Shown one piece after another: positions 53,049 through 63,188 of a stretch of DNA of 64,000 nucleotides. The position numbers were made by a program, and so were the translations under genes. A model generated the notes under the pieces. That model saw only the letters and a program-made list of their open reading frames with translations, ran no database searches and was not told the origin of the DNA. Each line of letters opens with the position of its first letter. Within the stretch, counting starts at the first letter, position 1. The stretch covers positions 372,001 to 436,000 of the forward strand of contig NZ_MRCQ01000002.1 of the NCBI RefSeq assembly GCF_002304005.1, written 5' to 3'. Source of the stretch: Flavobacterium sp. ACN6. Lineage in GTDB: Bacteria > Bacteroidota > Bacteroidia > Flavobacteriales > Flavobacteriaceae.

Positions 53049-53819
53049 TTATTTTGTGTTTAATTTTCTCAATTTAATTGCCGTCAAAACTTTTTTGGTA
53101 TACAAAGGAAAATCGGCGTTTTGAATCCAGCTGAAATATCCTGGTTCCGTTTCCAAAACTTTATCCACTTTAGCGCCTTTATGTTTTCCGAAAGTAAAAA
53201 TTTCTTCATTATCAGCATCAAATGCAATCATTCCAGCAAAATCTGCTATCTTTTTACGAGTTGTAAATTCAGACAATGATTTCATATCATTCTCCAATTC
53301 TGGATAACGATCTAACTGTGCTTTTAAAATTTCATAAGTTGCCATTGTATCTGCTTCTGCCGAATGGGCATTTTCCAGACTTTTTCCGCAATAAAATTTT
53401 AAAGCCGCACTTAATGTACGTTCTTCCATTTTATGAAAAATAGTCTGCACATCTACAGATACTTTATTTTTCATATCAAAATCAACACCTGCACGAAGTA
53501 ATTCTTCGGCAAGAAGCGGAATATCAAAACGATCTGAGTTAAAACCTCCCAAATCACTATCTTTAATCATATTATGAACCTGCGGCGCTAATTCTGCAAA
53601 AGTAGGTTCGTTGGCTACTTTTGCATTAGTAATACCATGAACTGCAGTTGTCTGCGGAGGAATTGGAATAGTTGGATTAACCAGCCAGGTTTTACTTTCT
53701 TTATTTCCGTTAGGAAAAACTTTAAATATTGAAATTTCTACGATTCTATCTTTACCGATATCAATTCCCGTTGTTTCGAGATCAAAAAAGCAAATTGGTT
53801 TGTTTAGTTTGAGTTCCAT
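53049..53819 (-). CDS. DEDDh 3'-5' exonuclease (DnaQ-like)
   Basis: This 256-residue cytoplasmic exonuclease has FFDLETTGID (Asp13, Glu15), HNMIKDSDLGGFNSDRFDIPLL with the second Asp, and a His/Asp pair in NAHSAEADTMAT, the DEDDh set. The fold matches the epsilon subunit of DNA polymerase III. The extra C-terminal 80 residues (FTFGKHKGAKVDKVLETEPGYFSWI) are a domain often fused to these nucleases in Bacteroidota. It may repair DNA or process RNA. Confidence 0.9.
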   Translation of the reverse strand: MELKLNKPICFFDLETTGIDIGKDRIVEISIFKVFPNGNKESKTWLVNPTIPIPPQTTAVHGITNAKVANEPTFAELAPQVHNMIKDSDLGGFNSDRFDIPLLAEELLRAGVDFDMKNKVSVDVQTIFHKMEERTLSAALKFYCGKSLENAHSAEADTMATYEILKAQLDRYPELENDMKSLSEFTTRKKIADFAGMIAFDADNEEIFTFGKHKGAKVDKVLETEPGYFSWIQNADFPLYTKKVLTAIKLRKLNTK

Positions 53820-53982
53820 TTCTAATTTTTATAAGTTTACAAATGTAATTTTTAAAGCCGAATTTCCTCGTTTATTCTTATTTTTTTTGTCGAAAAAAGC
53901 TTTCATTTCGCAATTTTAACTTTTCAAAAATGAGTCTTAATAAAGTTCTAGTTTTGATTTCTAACCTTTTCTTACAAAAGAA

Positions 53983-54015
53983 AAATCCGGTAAGTTCTTA
54001 ATACTTACCGGATTT
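53983..54015. terminator. Terminator of the E2 gene
   Basis: The stem AAATCCGGTAAG/CTTACCGGATTT, starting 23 bases after the E2 stop codon (minus strand), has A/T-rich flanks. Confidence 0.85.
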
Positions 54016-54037
54016 AAATTTATTTTTAGAATATTTT

Positions 54038-55384
54038 TTAGAAATCTCTATCTACATCAAAAGCTTCTAAATATTCTGCTACCCTTTTTACAAAACTTCC
54101 TCCTAATGCACCATCTACTACTCTATGATCGTAAGAGTGTGACAAGAACATTTTTTGGCGAATTCCAATAAAATCTCCTTCTGGAGTTTCTATTACTGCT
54201 GGCACTTTACGAATCGCTCCAAGTGCAAGAATTCCAACCTGAGGCTGATTGATAATCGGCGTACCGAAAACGCTGCCGAAAGTCCCCACGTTTGTTACTG
54301 TATAAGTTCCGCCTTGCGTATCGTCTGGTTTTAGTTTTCCAGCTTTTGCACGGTTTCCTAAATCGTTAACCGCTTTAGCCATTCCAACAAGATTCAATTG
54401 GTCAGCATTTTTAATAACAGGAACAATTAAATTTCCGTTTGGCAATGCTGCTGCCATTCCTAAATTGATATTTTTCTTTTTAATAATATAATCACCATCA
54501 ACAGAAATATTCATTCCAGGGAAATCTTTTAATGCTTTTGCAACCGCTTCCATCATAATTGGAGTAAAAGTAAGTTTCTCGCCTTCTCTTTTTTCAAAAG
54601 CAGCTTTTACTTTCTCTCTCCATTTTACAATGTTCGTCACGTCAACTTCAATGAACGACTGTACGTGCGCAGAAGTCTGAACAGAAGCCGTCATATAGCC
54701 CGAAATCAGTTTACGCATTCTGTCCATTTCTATAATTTCGTCTCCTCCATTTACAGAAACTGGAACTGCCTGCTGGCTTTTTTGAACAACTGGTTCCGGC
54801 GCTTTTGGAGTAACTGGCGCTGCAGTCGCAGTCGCAGTCTCAATTGGTGCACTTTTAGGAGTTACAATTCCAGACTTACGATCTTCTATATATTTTAAAA
54901 TATCTTCTTTGGTAACTCGGCCGTCTTTTCCAGAACCTGCCATGTTTTCCAATTCACTCAAAGAGATATTTTCTTCTTTTGCGATGTTTTTTACTAATGG
55001 AGAAAAGAATTTTTCTGATCCTGAGAAATCTTCACCTGCAACAGTTTCTTTAACCGCTTCAATTGTGTTTTCAATCTCAACTGCTTCCGCAGGAACAGCA
55101 GATTCTTCTACTGCATTTGTTTCTGTAATCACTGCATCACCACCTTCAGTTTCAATAATGGCAATCGTCTGCCCTACTTGTACTAAATCATCTTTACCAA
55201 ACAACTGCTCAACTAAAATTCCTGATACTTCGCTAGGCACTTCGCTGTCAACTTTATCTGTTGCAATTTCAAGTACTGCTTCATCAGCTTCAATTTTGTC
55301 TCCAACTTCTTTCAACCAATTTGTGATAGTTGCTTCAGCGACACTTTCTCCCATTTTTGGAAGCTTTAATTCAAATCTTGCCAT
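54038..55384 (-). CDS. 2-oxoacid dehydrogenase E2 (dihydrolipoamide acyltransferase)
   Basis: This 448-residue core enzyme has one N-terminal lipoyl domain with Lys44 in EIATDKVDSEVPSE, a long Ala/Pro/Glu-rich linker (about 80-125 and 175-215), an E3-binding domain (FFSPLVKNIAKEENISLSELENM, about 126-150), and the catalytic domain ending SHSYDHRVVDGALGG with the active His. E1 and E3 genes are not adjacent. One lipoyl domain and a 448-residue length fit branched-chain or 2-oxoglutarate-type E2 in Bacteroidota; the exact complex cannot be told. Confidence 0.92.
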   Translation of the reverse strand: MARFELKLPKMGESVAEATITNWLKEVGDKIEADEAVLEIATDKVDSEVPSEVSGILVEQLFGKDDLVQVGQTIAIIETEGGDAVITETNAVEESAVPAEAVEIENTIEAVKETVAGEDFSGSEKFFSPLVKNIAKEENISLSELENMAGSGKDGRVTKEDILKYIEDRKSGIVTPKSAPIETATATAAPVTPKAPEPVVQKSQQAVPVSVNGGDEIIEMDRMRKLISGYMTASVQTSAHVQSFIEVDVTNIVKWREKVKAAFEKREGEKLTFTPIMMEAVAKALKDFPGMNISVDGDYIIKKKNINLGMAAALPNGNLIVPVIKNADQLNLVGMAKAVNDLGNRAKAGKLKPDDTQGGTYTVTNVGTFGSVFGTPIINQPQVGILALGAIRKVPAVIETPEGDFIGIRQKMFLSHSYDHRVVDGALGGSFVKRVAEYLEAFDVDRDF

Positions 55385-55468
55385 ATTGTTAATCTAAAAG
55401 ATGTTTTTGATTTTCAGATTGCGAAATTACTGAATATTTTAAATATAAATTACATTTAATATAATTTT

Positions 55469-56632
55469 TTACTCCATTTTTATAATTTGACCTCTGTCAT
55501 TTCGAGAATCACTTCCAATAATAAAATTGGTGTTTTTGGGTAAAATTTTAAAAGTAATACTCTTATCTTTAAGAGATTCTATGATTTTGATACATTTTTT
55601 GAATGAAACATACTGATTATCCAAAATTATCTCCAGCTTTTTACCCTTAAAAACAAGGCACGAATTTACCATTTTTTCCGCGGGGATTTCTAAAAAGCTG
55701 ACTTTATTTTTTAAAGTTAAGGCTAATTTTTCAGACAAATCTTTATTTAAAGAGTAAAAAACATACGATTCAGGACTGGTCTTTGTTTTCGTTTTTCCTT
55801 GAAACATTTTTACAAAAGAGAAAAACCAAGTTCCAATTTGAATGAAGAAACTAAAAAACAATGATTTTTTAAAATGCTTTTTGTAGAAAAAATTCATGGC
55901 TTCCTGAAAATGCATCATATATTTTTCATCTTTCACAGTACTTTCACCTTTATAATGCAAAACCGTTGTTTCGTGAAAATAAAAATTAGCTTTTTGTTTT
56001 TGTAAAGCACGGTAAGACAAATCAATATCATCAGCATACATAAAACAGTTTTCATCAAAACCATTTAATTCTTGGTATAATTTACTTTCCAAAAACATAA
56101 AAGCACCAACCAGAATATCAACTTTTCCTGTTTCATTTTCATTTAAATGCTGGGCGTAATATCGATTAAAAAGTTTTGTTTTAGGAAAGATTTTATACAA
56201 ACCGAAAATCTTAGTAAATGCAACCCATGGCGTCGGAATACCGCGTTTGCTTTCTGGAAGAAAATCCCCCGTTCCGTCTACCAATTTACAGCCTATAATT
56301 CCGAGATTAGTCTGCCTTTCGGCGAAAGCCAGAATTTTCACAAAAGTATCTTCGGCAACGACAGTATCAGGATTTAAAATGCAGATGTACTTTCCTTTCG
56401 CTTGACGAAAACCAATATTATTTCCCTTTGGAAAACCAAAATTTTCATTGTTTTGAATTAATTGTACTTCTGGAAATCTTTCCTGCATCATCAAAACACT
56501 ATCATCTGATGAATTGTTATCCACTACGATAATTTCTGCATCAATGTCAGTTATTGCTTCCTTAACACTTAAAACGCATTGTTCCAGAAAGTAACGGACA
56601 TTATAATTGAGGATAATAATGGATAACTGCAT
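55469..56632 (-). CDS. Family-2 glycosyltransferase
   Basis: This 387-residue enzyme starts QLSIIILNYNVRYFLEQCV with VVDNNSSDDS and ENFGFPKGNNIG, as in WbbL-type transferases. The metal site is LNPDTV and the acceptor loop has MYADDIDLSYRAL. It probably adds a sugar to a lipopolysaccharide or exopolysaccharide precursor. A membrane-associated segment (LFFSFFIQIGTWFFSFV) lies at about 252-268. It is on the strand opposite to the CpsB gene further on, not in one operon with it. Confidence 0.9.
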   Translation of the reverse strand: MQLSIIILNYNVRYFLEQCVLSVKEAITDIDAEIIVVDNNSSDDSVLMMQERFPEVQLIQNNENFGFPKGNNIGFRQAKGKYICILNPDTVVAEDTFVKILAFAERQTNLGIIGCKLVDGTGDFLPESKRGIPTPWVAFTKIFGLYKIFPKTKLFNRYYAQHLNENETGKVDILVGAFMFLESKLYQELNGFDENCFMYADDIDLSYRALQKQKANFYFHETTVLHYKGESTVKDEKYMMHFQEAMNFFYKKHFKKSLFFSFFIQIGTWFFSFVKMFQGKTKTKTSPESYVFYSLNKDLSEKLALTLKNKVSFLEIPAEKMVNSCLVFKGKKLEIILDNQYVSFKKCIKIIESLKDKSITFKILPKNTNFIIGSDSRNDRGQIIKME

Positions 56633-56663
56633 GAATATTTGATCTGTAAATTCGGGTCGAAAG

Positions 56664-57848
56664 TTAAAAATTTTCTGATAACCCCAAACGCAAAGACCAA
56701 TCGTTTTTACTAATTCCGTAATCGAGTGCTAAATTACTGCCGTTTCGTTTGTTCCATTTAATGCGAATTCCTGTTCCAACAGCTGGATTCCATTTTTTAA
56801 AATCGTAAGTTTCCAATTTAGAAACCGAAGAAATATTGGTGAAAAATACGGCGCCAAAAAATCCGTTCCGACTAATATCGGTTCTATATTCGGTTTCAAA
56901 ATAAATCAAGGCGTTGCTTCTATAACGGTTTTTTGTAAAACCTCGTCCCGTTTTTCCTTCGCGGTCCCAGCCAATACTTGGAAGATCTAAATAATGTGGT
57001 TTTCCACCAAAAGTAGACCAATAAAAAGCTCTTGAAGCCCAGACTCTGTGTTTGGTTTTATTAAAAGAATGGTATTTTCGGGCATCAATATATAAGGACT
57101 GCCACTTATCGCCTTCTACTCCGCTGGTATTAATCCGTAAATCGGCTTCTACGTATAAACCTTGGTCTGGATTGATACTATTTTTTCTTGAATCGTAAAG
57201 ACCTTGAATTGCAAATCCTAACGAACTTTCATTAGAATAATCGCCATTCATATATTGAAAATAGTCGGTTTCACCATCTATATAAGATTCTTCAGAAATA
57301 TTCTGATAATTATCAAAAAGAAAACCAACTCCTAAACGATAATTGCCAACAATCTTTCGAGTTACAAACTGATAAAAACGCCATTGCTGATAATCGAGAG
57401 TCGACATTTCTTCTTTAGAATCGTGCTCGCCTAAACCGTAAGTAAGCTGCGGATAAATCATATACCGATAATCTCCCATAAAATTCCATTTGTCTTCACT
57501 GGTATAAATATAGGATTGAATAGGAAAAACATATTGTTTGGTAAAACTAAAATAAGGCGAAAATGTAACTTGAGACATTTTTGTTTTTTGATGGTCTTCG
57601 CCTAAATAAAATGTCGTTAAAAAAGAAACCACCAAACCCGTACTAGAATTTACATCTACAGGAACTGGCAATAAAGAGAAAGCTAATTTCTTTTGATTGT
57701 CTTTTTTGACCGTATCATTTTTGTGAAAAACTTTATGAATAACATCTAAAATATCTCGAGTACCCGTACTTATACTGTCGTTTTGAGCGTTGCAAAACGA
57801 GGCTGTAAAAAAAAGCAATAAAATATATGTAATTTTTAAACTATTCAC
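56664..57848 (-). CDS. Outer-membrane beta-barrel protein (Omp85/D15-like)
   Basis: This 394-residue exported protein has a signal peptide (to about 21, FCNAQ). After a short linker, the remainder alternates amphipathic strands with Tyr and Phe at their ends. It has motifs of the surface-antigen family (NSINPDQGLYVEADLRINTSG, GRGFTKNRYRSNALIYFETEYR, in pieces) and finishes with the aromatic Phe, as Omp85-family barrels do. It lacks POTRA domains, so it is not BamA. The family is found widely in Bacteroidota with unknown function. Confidence 0.82.
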   Translation of the reverse strand: MNSLKITYILLLFFTASFCNAQNDSISTGTRDILDVIHKVFHKNDTVKKDNQKKLAFSLLPVPVDVNSSTGLVVSFLTTFYLGEDHQKTKMSQVTFSPYFSFTKQYVFPIQSYIYTSEDKWNFMGDYRYMIYPQLTYGLGEHDSKEEMSTLDYQQWRFYQFVTRKIVGNYRLGVGFLFDNYQNISEESYIDGETDYFQYMNGDYSNESSLGFAIQGLYDSRKNSINPDQGLYVEADLRINTSGVEGDKWQSLYIDARKYHSFNKTKHRVWASRAFYWSTFGGKPHYLDLPSIGWDREGKTGRGFTKNRYRSNALIYFETEYRTDISRNGFFGAVFFTNISSVSKLETYDFKKWNPAVGTGIRIKWNKRNGSNLALDYGISKNDWSLRLGLSENF

Positions 57849-57982
57849 TTACAACATTTTAAAAACCATCTCTTACAAATTTAAAATTTTATTAAGAATA
57901 ACAATCAAAAATTGTAAGGGAATAAAAAAGATTTTTAAATGAGGTAAAAAAACTAAATTTGGTTTGAACTAATCATTTGATT

Positions 57983-58555
57983 TTGAAAAAAATTGTGCGC
58001 TATTTTACTCTTTACTTTTTACTTTTCTTCCTTTTAGGATTTTCTGCAAAATCTCAAGAAAAACAAACAGATCTTGTGAAGTCTAACAAATGGTTTATTG
58101 CCGGACCAGCTAAAGAAAATGGAGAAGAGATCAATCGCATCCGTAAACAAAAAGGAATTATTGCTGTTAGCGCCAAAGATAATCCGAAGGGGGAAGTAGA
58201 ATTGAATGTACTAATTACTTCATCTGAAACCAATGATGGAATTCCGACGAATCTTTCCGACGAATCAAAATATGTTGAAATTACCTATCAGTCTACTCAA
58301 ATTATAAAACTGCAAGCGAGAGAAGGAAATCATGAAGGAACGGGCTGTGTACATGGAGGATCACATCCAAGAGTTAGTCTGCCTGCGTCTCCAAACCAAT
58401 TTAAAACCATCAAAATTCCTTGGTCTAATTTTAAACAAGATGAACTGCCTGACGGAAAGGTTTTAAATATTCATAATTTATGTAAATTCAACTTTGTGAA
58501 TTACAATCCTGTTTCTGGATCTGTATTGAAGATAAAGTCGGTTATTATTTTTTAG
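57983..58555 (+). CDS. Hypothetical exported protein
   Basis: The frame has no ATG start. TTG at 57983 gives KKIVRYFTLYFLLFFLLGFSAKSQ, a good signal peptide; a TTG at 57977 is the alternative. The mature 165 residues are beta-rich, with a Gly/His turn (GNHEGTGCVHGGSHPRVSLP) and the ending SGSVLKIKSVIIF, suggesting a galactose-binding-like sandwich. No family is certain. It lies alone between oppositely oriented genes. Confidence 0.6.
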   Translation: MKKIVRYFTLYFLLFFLLGFSAKSQEKQTDLVKSNKWFIAGPAKENGEEINRIRKQKGIIAVSAKDNPKGEVELNVLITSSETNDGIPTNLSDESKYVEITYQSTQIIKLQAREGNHEGTGCVHGGSHPRVSLPASPNQFKTIKIPWSNFKQDELPDGKVLNIHNLCKFNFVNYNPVSGSVLKIKSVIIF

Positions 58556-58621
58556 TTTTCAAACCCAGTCTTCATTCACAGTCTGTTAACTAAAAACTGT
58601 GACTGCGACTAAAACCGAACA

Positions 58622-59812
58622 TTAAAGCTGCATCTGTATTTTATATCTATTGAGGATTTTCATAACTAAAAGCATAATTGTAGAAAACACCAAAGACCAA
58701 ACAATTCCAGGAATTCCTTCTCTGAAATATTCTGGTATAAAATGAATATTAAATGCATCACAGAAATAATAAATAACACCCGGCAAAATATAAATCAATA
58801 ACGGATTTGCGGCGGCAGGCATGAAAAAATCACTCCATTTTGTTTGTTTTTTAACTTCCATAAGCCAATACAAAAAATAAAACAAAATAGTGCAAATTCC
58901 TGCCGATAACATTGCCCAAGATGGAGTTCCTTGTATTTTTGAAATTCCGAAATACGGTCTAAGAAAAAATCCAACGGCAAAAAACAAAACTATAAAACCA
59001 ATAACCGGCCAATTGATTTTACTTTCGATTTTTCTATCAAAAAATAATAACGAAATAACGATTCCAGCAGCAGCTAAAGCTGCATGTGTAAGATGTCCAG
59101 CAATAAAACTAAGCCAAGAAATATTTTGAACAAATGAATTTTCGGTTAGGTTTAGCGAATTCATAACTACACAAAAAACTAAGAATCCAATCATTGCCCA
59201 AAGATTTCCAGAAACCAGCCAATAATAAACAACCGTAAAAAGATACGCCCAGCCTATAAGTCCCAAAATCCCCCACCATTTTGGAGTCATTCCCCTTTCT
59301 CCAGTATCTTGAATGTATAAAAAGTAAAGTGCGATTAAAACCAAGATTCCACCATATTGAAGTACATTTTTTAACCACAGAGGAAAATCTTTAGGATATT
59401 TATTCCAAATGGGAATTGGCATTGAATAAGCCAAAAGTCCCCAAAAAGCTGGTGCTATAATCATTTTAGCAGCGTCATAACCATATTCGGCATTGACCAT
59501 AAAAACGCCGATTATTATTAAGGCTAAAGCTCGTTTGAAAGTATGTGTCCAAATTGTTTTTGCAGAGTCGCCTTTTAGCAGTCTGGCATTAAAAGCAAAT
59601 GGAACAGACATTCCGACAATAAATAAAAAAGCAGGAAAAACTAAATCTACAAAAGTCATTGCATCTGCATCTGCAGGCATGTGTTTCATCCATTGCGGGA
59701 CATTTTTAATACTGGCCAGTTCATTAACAAAAATCATTACAAAAATCGTAATTCCACGTAGAGCATCAATAGAAATAATCCTTTGATTGAACAAATTCTC
59801 TTTTATTTTCAT
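58622..59812 (-). CDS. HGSNAT/DUF5009-like membrane acyltransferase (second copy)
   Basis: This 396-residue polytopic membrane protein has RIISIDALRGITIFVMIFVNE near its start and the pattern ADAMTFVDLVFPAFLFIVGMSVPFAF, as in the protein at 43449-44720, with about 10 helices. The shared core is clear, while the remainder has diverged strongly, so they are paralogues from an old duplication. Acetyl transfer across the membrane is the proposed family function. The substrate is unknown. Confidence 0.83.
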   Translation of the reverse strand: MKIKENLFNQRIISIDALRGITIFVMIFVNELASIKNVPQWMKHMPADADAMTFVDLVFPAFLFIVGMSVPFAFNARLLKGDSAKTIWTHTFKRALALIIIGVFMVNAEYGYDAAKMIIAPAFWGLLAYSMPIPIWNKYPKDFPLWLKNVLQYGGILVLIALYFLYIQDTGERGMTPKWWGILGLIGWAYLFTVVYYWLVSGNLWAMIGFLVFCVVMNSLNLTENSFVQNISWLSFIAGHLTHAALAAAGIVISLLFFDRKIESKINWPVIGFIVLFFAVGFFLRPYFGISKIQGTPSWAMLSAGICTILFYFLYWLMEVKKQTKWSDFFMPAAANPLLIYILPGVIYYFCDAFNIHFIPEYFREGIPGIVWSLVFSTIMLLVMKILNRYKIQMQL

Positions 59813-59921
59813 AATTTTTTACTATTTTACTAAAAATCAAATATAGTATAATTCTAAAATGTCTTGTTACGATTTCTATGTTAATTTTGCATTTATAAAC
59901 TGAGTTAAACACATCTGCCCC

Positions 59922-60659
59922 ATGTTTACATTCTTCAAATCAAAACCTGTATTAAAAGATCTGTTTGACGGCAGCTTTGTCGATATTCATTCTCACCTTT
60001 TACCAGGAATTGATGATGGCGCCAATACTCTTGAAAAATCTGTTGAGCTTACTAAATCTTTTCAAGAATTAGGAATCAGCCAAATTATCACAACACCGCA
60101 TATAAGTCATTTCATTTGGAACAATACTCCTGAAATTATAGAGTCAAAACTTCAGGAAACAAAAAATGCATTAGAAGAAAACAAAATTGAGATTCCATTT
60201 AAGGCATCTGCCGAATATTTTATGGATAATTGGTTTGACAATCATTTAAAAGAAGAAAAACTATTGACTTTAAAAGAAAATTATGTTCTTGTCGAAATAT
60301 CTTATTTAAGTGCTCCCTTAAATCTTTACAAAACAATTTTTGACATACAAGTTGCTGGTTACACGCCTGTTTTAGCGCATCCTGAACGATATCTATTTTA
60401 TCATGAAAATTTTAGTGAATACGAAAAACTAAAAAACGCAGGATGTTTTTTTCAATTAAATCTTCTTTCTGTTGTTGGATATTATGGTTCAAAAGTTGCC
60501 AAAACAGCAGATGAGCTGCTAAAAAAGGGAATGTACGATTTTTGCGGAACTGACGTGCACCATCGAAAACATATTGCATCGTTTAATGAAAAAATAAAAG
60601 TCGCAAATATTGATACTTTAAAAAAAGTTGTTGCCAACAATCAATTTTTTAAATTCTAG
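59922..60659 (+). CDS. CpsB/CapC-type tyrosine-protein phosphatase (PHP domain)
   Basis: This 245-residue cytoplasmic enzyme belongs to the PHP-type phosphatases of capsule loci. The metal-binding motifs are FVDIHSHLLPGIDDGA, ITTPHISHF, AHPERYLFY and CGTDVHHR. It would dephosphorylate the tyrosine kinase that controls polysaccharide export. It faces the sugar transferase gene, with only nine bases between the stop codons. Confidence 0.93.
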   Translation: MFTFFKSKPVLKDLFDGSFVDIHSHLLPGIDDGANTLEKSVELTKSFQELGISQIITTPHISHFIWNNTPEIIESKLQETKNALEENKIEIPFKASAEYFMDNWFDNHLKEEKLLTLKENYVLVEISYLSAPLNLYKTIFDIQVAGYTPVLAHPERYLFYHENFSEYEKLKNAGCFFQLNLLSVVGYYGSKVAKTADELLKKGMYDFCGTDVHHRKHIASFNEKIKVANIDTLKKVVANNQFFKF

Positions 60660-60668
60660 AAATAGTGG

Positions 60669-62087
60669 TTAATATGCATTTTCTTCTCCTTTAAGAATAT
60701 TGATTACTGTTTTTACAATAATCTTTATATCAAGCAGAAAGCTCCAGTTTTCGATATACCAAATATCGTATTCTACTCTATTTTCCATATCACTTAAAAC
60801 CTTCGTTTCTCCTCTAAAACCATTTACCTGAGCCCAGCCGGTAATTCCTGGTTTGGCATATTGGCGTACAAAGTAATTATCGATCAAATCGCTGTATTCT
60901 TTGGCAAGATTAACCATATGCGGTCTAGGTCCAACTACAGACATGTCTCCATAGAAAACATTAAAAAACTGCGGTAATTCGTCTATACTGGTTTTACGAA
61001 TAAAAGCCCCAAATTTAGTAATGCGACTGTCGCCTTTTTCGGCCTGCTTATTATGTGCTAAGCCATTAACATGCATACTTCTAAATTTCAAGCACATAAA
61101 AGACCTATTATCCCTTCCTGATCTTTCCTGCTTAAAAAAAATAGGCCCTGGAGATTCTAATTTTATAATAATCATAATTATAGGAAACAGCCAAGGAAAA
61201 ACAAGCAGGATTACAAGACTAGAAAAACAAATATCAAAAATCTTTTTTAAAAGTCTGTTAGATGCAAACTCTAAAGGTTCTGTACGGAACATTAATACAG
61301 GAGTATTTTCATAAAAAGCAACTTCTACTTTACTGGCTTTTGTATACAGCTGGAAGTCTGGAATAAATTTAATTCGAACCATGTTTTGTTCGCAGATTCT
61401 AATTAATTCTGTAATTATTTCGATGTTATCGATGTGTAATGCTACATACATTTCATCGATTTTCTTATCAATTACAAAATTTTCAATGTTTTCAAACTGC
61501 CCAACAATAAAAGCTGGATCAACAACTTTTACATTTTCTCTTTTATCAAAAAAACCTAAGAAACGATATCCGTACGTTAGATCTTTTGCAAGTACTTTTC
61601 TAATTCCCTCACCGGCTTCATTTGCACCGACAATTATAAATGTTTTAAAATTGTATCCCTGCGCTCGAATATATTTTAAAAGTTTCATCGATAAAAATCT
61701 GGAAACCATTAAAAGCCCGAAGAAAATGAGATAAAAATATACCATTCGGAGTCTTGATATATCGGCATATTTTAGGTAAACAACAAATATGGAAACTATT
61801 GCAGCGTGAATTAATACTTTCTTCATTGTCCTCCATAAAATAGATTCTATAGGTTCAACACGAACACTTCTATTTGAATCATTTTGAAGAAGCAATGTAA
61901 TCCAGATTAAAATCGCCAAAAGAGCAATTGTTCGTTCCTCTTTAGACAACAAGTGCTCTAAACCGCCAAATCTTGCAAATGCAGAAAGTACTGTTGCTAA
62001 GTTTAACAATACAATATCTACTACAACAAACAAAAGTTTGAAGTAACGCGAGATTCGGTAATGAGACAGTTTTTGTAAAATCTTCAT
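60669..62087 (-). CDS. Polyprenyl glycosylphosphotransferase (WcaJ/WbaP-like)
   Basis: This 472-residue membrane enzyme has four N-terminal helices (about 20-125), a CoA-binding-like central domain with IVGANEAGEGIRKVL, a fifth helix (about 285-305) and the C-terminal sugar transferase domain with FKQERSGRDNRSFMCLKFRSMH and RKTSIDELPQFFNVFYGDMSVVGPRP (in pieces). It starts exopolysaccharide synthesis by moving a sugar phosphate to undecaprenyl phosphate. Like the nearby glycosyltransferase at 55469-56632, it suggests a dispersed EPS locus. Confidence 0.95.
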   Translation of the reverse strand: MKILQKLSHYRISRYFKLLFVVVDIVLLNLATVLSAFARFGGLEHLLSKEERTIALLAILIWITLLLQNDSNRSVRVEPIESILWRTMKKVLIHAAIVSIFVVYLKYADISRLRMVYFYLIFFGLLMVSRFLSMKLLKYIRAQGYNFKTFIIVGANEAGEGIRKVLAKDLTYGYRFLGFFDKRENVKVVDPAFIVGQFENIENFVIDKKIDEMYVALHIDNIEIITELIRICEQNMVRIKFIPDFQLYTKASKVEVAFYENTPVLMFRTEPLEFASNRLLKKIFDICFSSLVILLVFPWLFPIIMIIIKLESPGPIFFKQERSGRDNRSFMCLKFRSMHVNGLAHNKQAEKGDSRITKFGAFIRKTSIDELPQFFNVFYGDMSVVGPRPHMVNLAKEYSDLIDNYFVRQYAKPGITGWAQVNGFRGETKVLSDMENRVEYDIWYIENWSFLLDIKIIVKTVINILKGEENAY

Positions 62088-62222
62088 AATGGGGAAGAAT
62101 TCTATTCTAAAGAATAAAATTTAATTGCTGCAAAGTAACATTTTAATTATATTTTTTGTAGTTATTTTATTCTAATTATTTAAAACTTTAATTTTAACCT
62201 ATGCAACTTTAATTTTGCAATC

Positions 62223-63188
62223 ATGATAAAATATTTTTTCTGCTTTCTTGTAATTACAACCTCTTCTTATTCACAAATTTCAGGATGCACAGATCCGATG
62301 GCTGAAAATTTCAATCCAAAAGAAACAGAAAACGATGGAAGCTGCAGTTACAAAAAAGTAAAATTAAAACCAGAGTTTTCGAAAGATTTAAGCGATTCTA
62401 TAAAAGAGACTTCTGGATTAATTGCGTTCGATAATTTACTTTGGACACATAATGATGACCACGACAAAACAATTTACGGATTGGATTCTTTAGGAAAAAT
62501 TAAAAGAAAAATTGTTCTAAATGATATTGTTAATCATGATTGGGAAGAAATTGCTCAAGACAGTTCACATATTTACATAGGTGATTTCGGAAATAATTAT
62601 TCTGGAAACCGATCTGATTTAAAGATTTTTAAGATTGACAAAAAATCATTTTTAGAAGAAAAACCAAGAATTGAGACAATTTCGTTTTCCTATTCTGAAC
62701 AAACTGATTTTTCTGCTTCAAAACCAAACAAAACAAATTTTGACTGCGAAGCTTTTATTGTCTCTAAAGACAGCATTTATTTGTTTACCAAAGAATGGAA
62801 ATCTTCTAAAACCAGTATTTATGTTTTACCAAATCAAACAGGAACGCAGACAGCAAAACTAAAATCAAAATTAGACACTAAAGGTTTGGTAACTGGTGCG
62901 ACCTACTTAGAAAATAAAAATCTAATTGTTTTGTGCGGTTATACCAAAGTCGGAAAACCATTTTTGTATCTGCTTTACGATTTTAAAAATCAAGATTTTT
63001 TGTCTGGAAATAAAAGAAGAATAAAATTGAAGCTTCCATTTCATCAAATTGAAGGAATTGCAACTACAGATGGTCTGCATTATTTTTTGACTAATGAAGC
63101 TCTTGTTCGAAAACCTATTATAAATGTACCGCAGCAGATTCATTATTTGGATTTGAGTCCTGTTTTGAACCTTCATTTAAAAAAATAA
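62223..63188 (+). CDS. Secreted beta-propeller-like protein with GCTDPxAxNFNP start
   Basis: This 321-residue exported protein has a signal peptide (1-18) followed by SGCTDPMAENFNPKETENDGSC, a short module often found near the ends of flavobacterial and other T9SS proteins. The rest (about 45-321) has repeating four-strand blades (SGLIAFDNLLWTHNDD, HIYIGDFGNN, SIYLFTKEW). No T9SS domain follows. A lactonase- or NHL-like fold is possible. The function is unknown. Confidence 0.75.
   Translation: MIKYFFCFLVITTSSYSQISGCTDPMAENFNPKETENDGSCSYKKVKLKPEFSKDLSDSIKETSGLIAFDNLLWTHNDDHDKTIYGLDSLGKIKRKIVLNDIVNHDWEEIAQDSSHIYIGDFGNNYSGNRSDLKIFKIDKKSFLEEKPRIETISFSYSEQTDFSASKPNKTNFDCEAFIVSKDSIYLFTKEWKSSKTSIYVLPNQTGTQTAKLKSKLDTKGLVTGATYLENKNLIVLCGYTKVGKPFLYLLYDFKNQDFLSGNKRRIKLKLPFHQIEGIATTDGLHYFLTNEALVRKPIINVPQQIHYLDLSPVLNLHLKK

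Noticed and set aside
54909..55397. 162-codon open frame on the plus strand
   Set aside because: It is antisense to the E2 lipoyl and linker region; its Ser/Thr-rich composition follows from the Ala/Glu-rich linker of E2.
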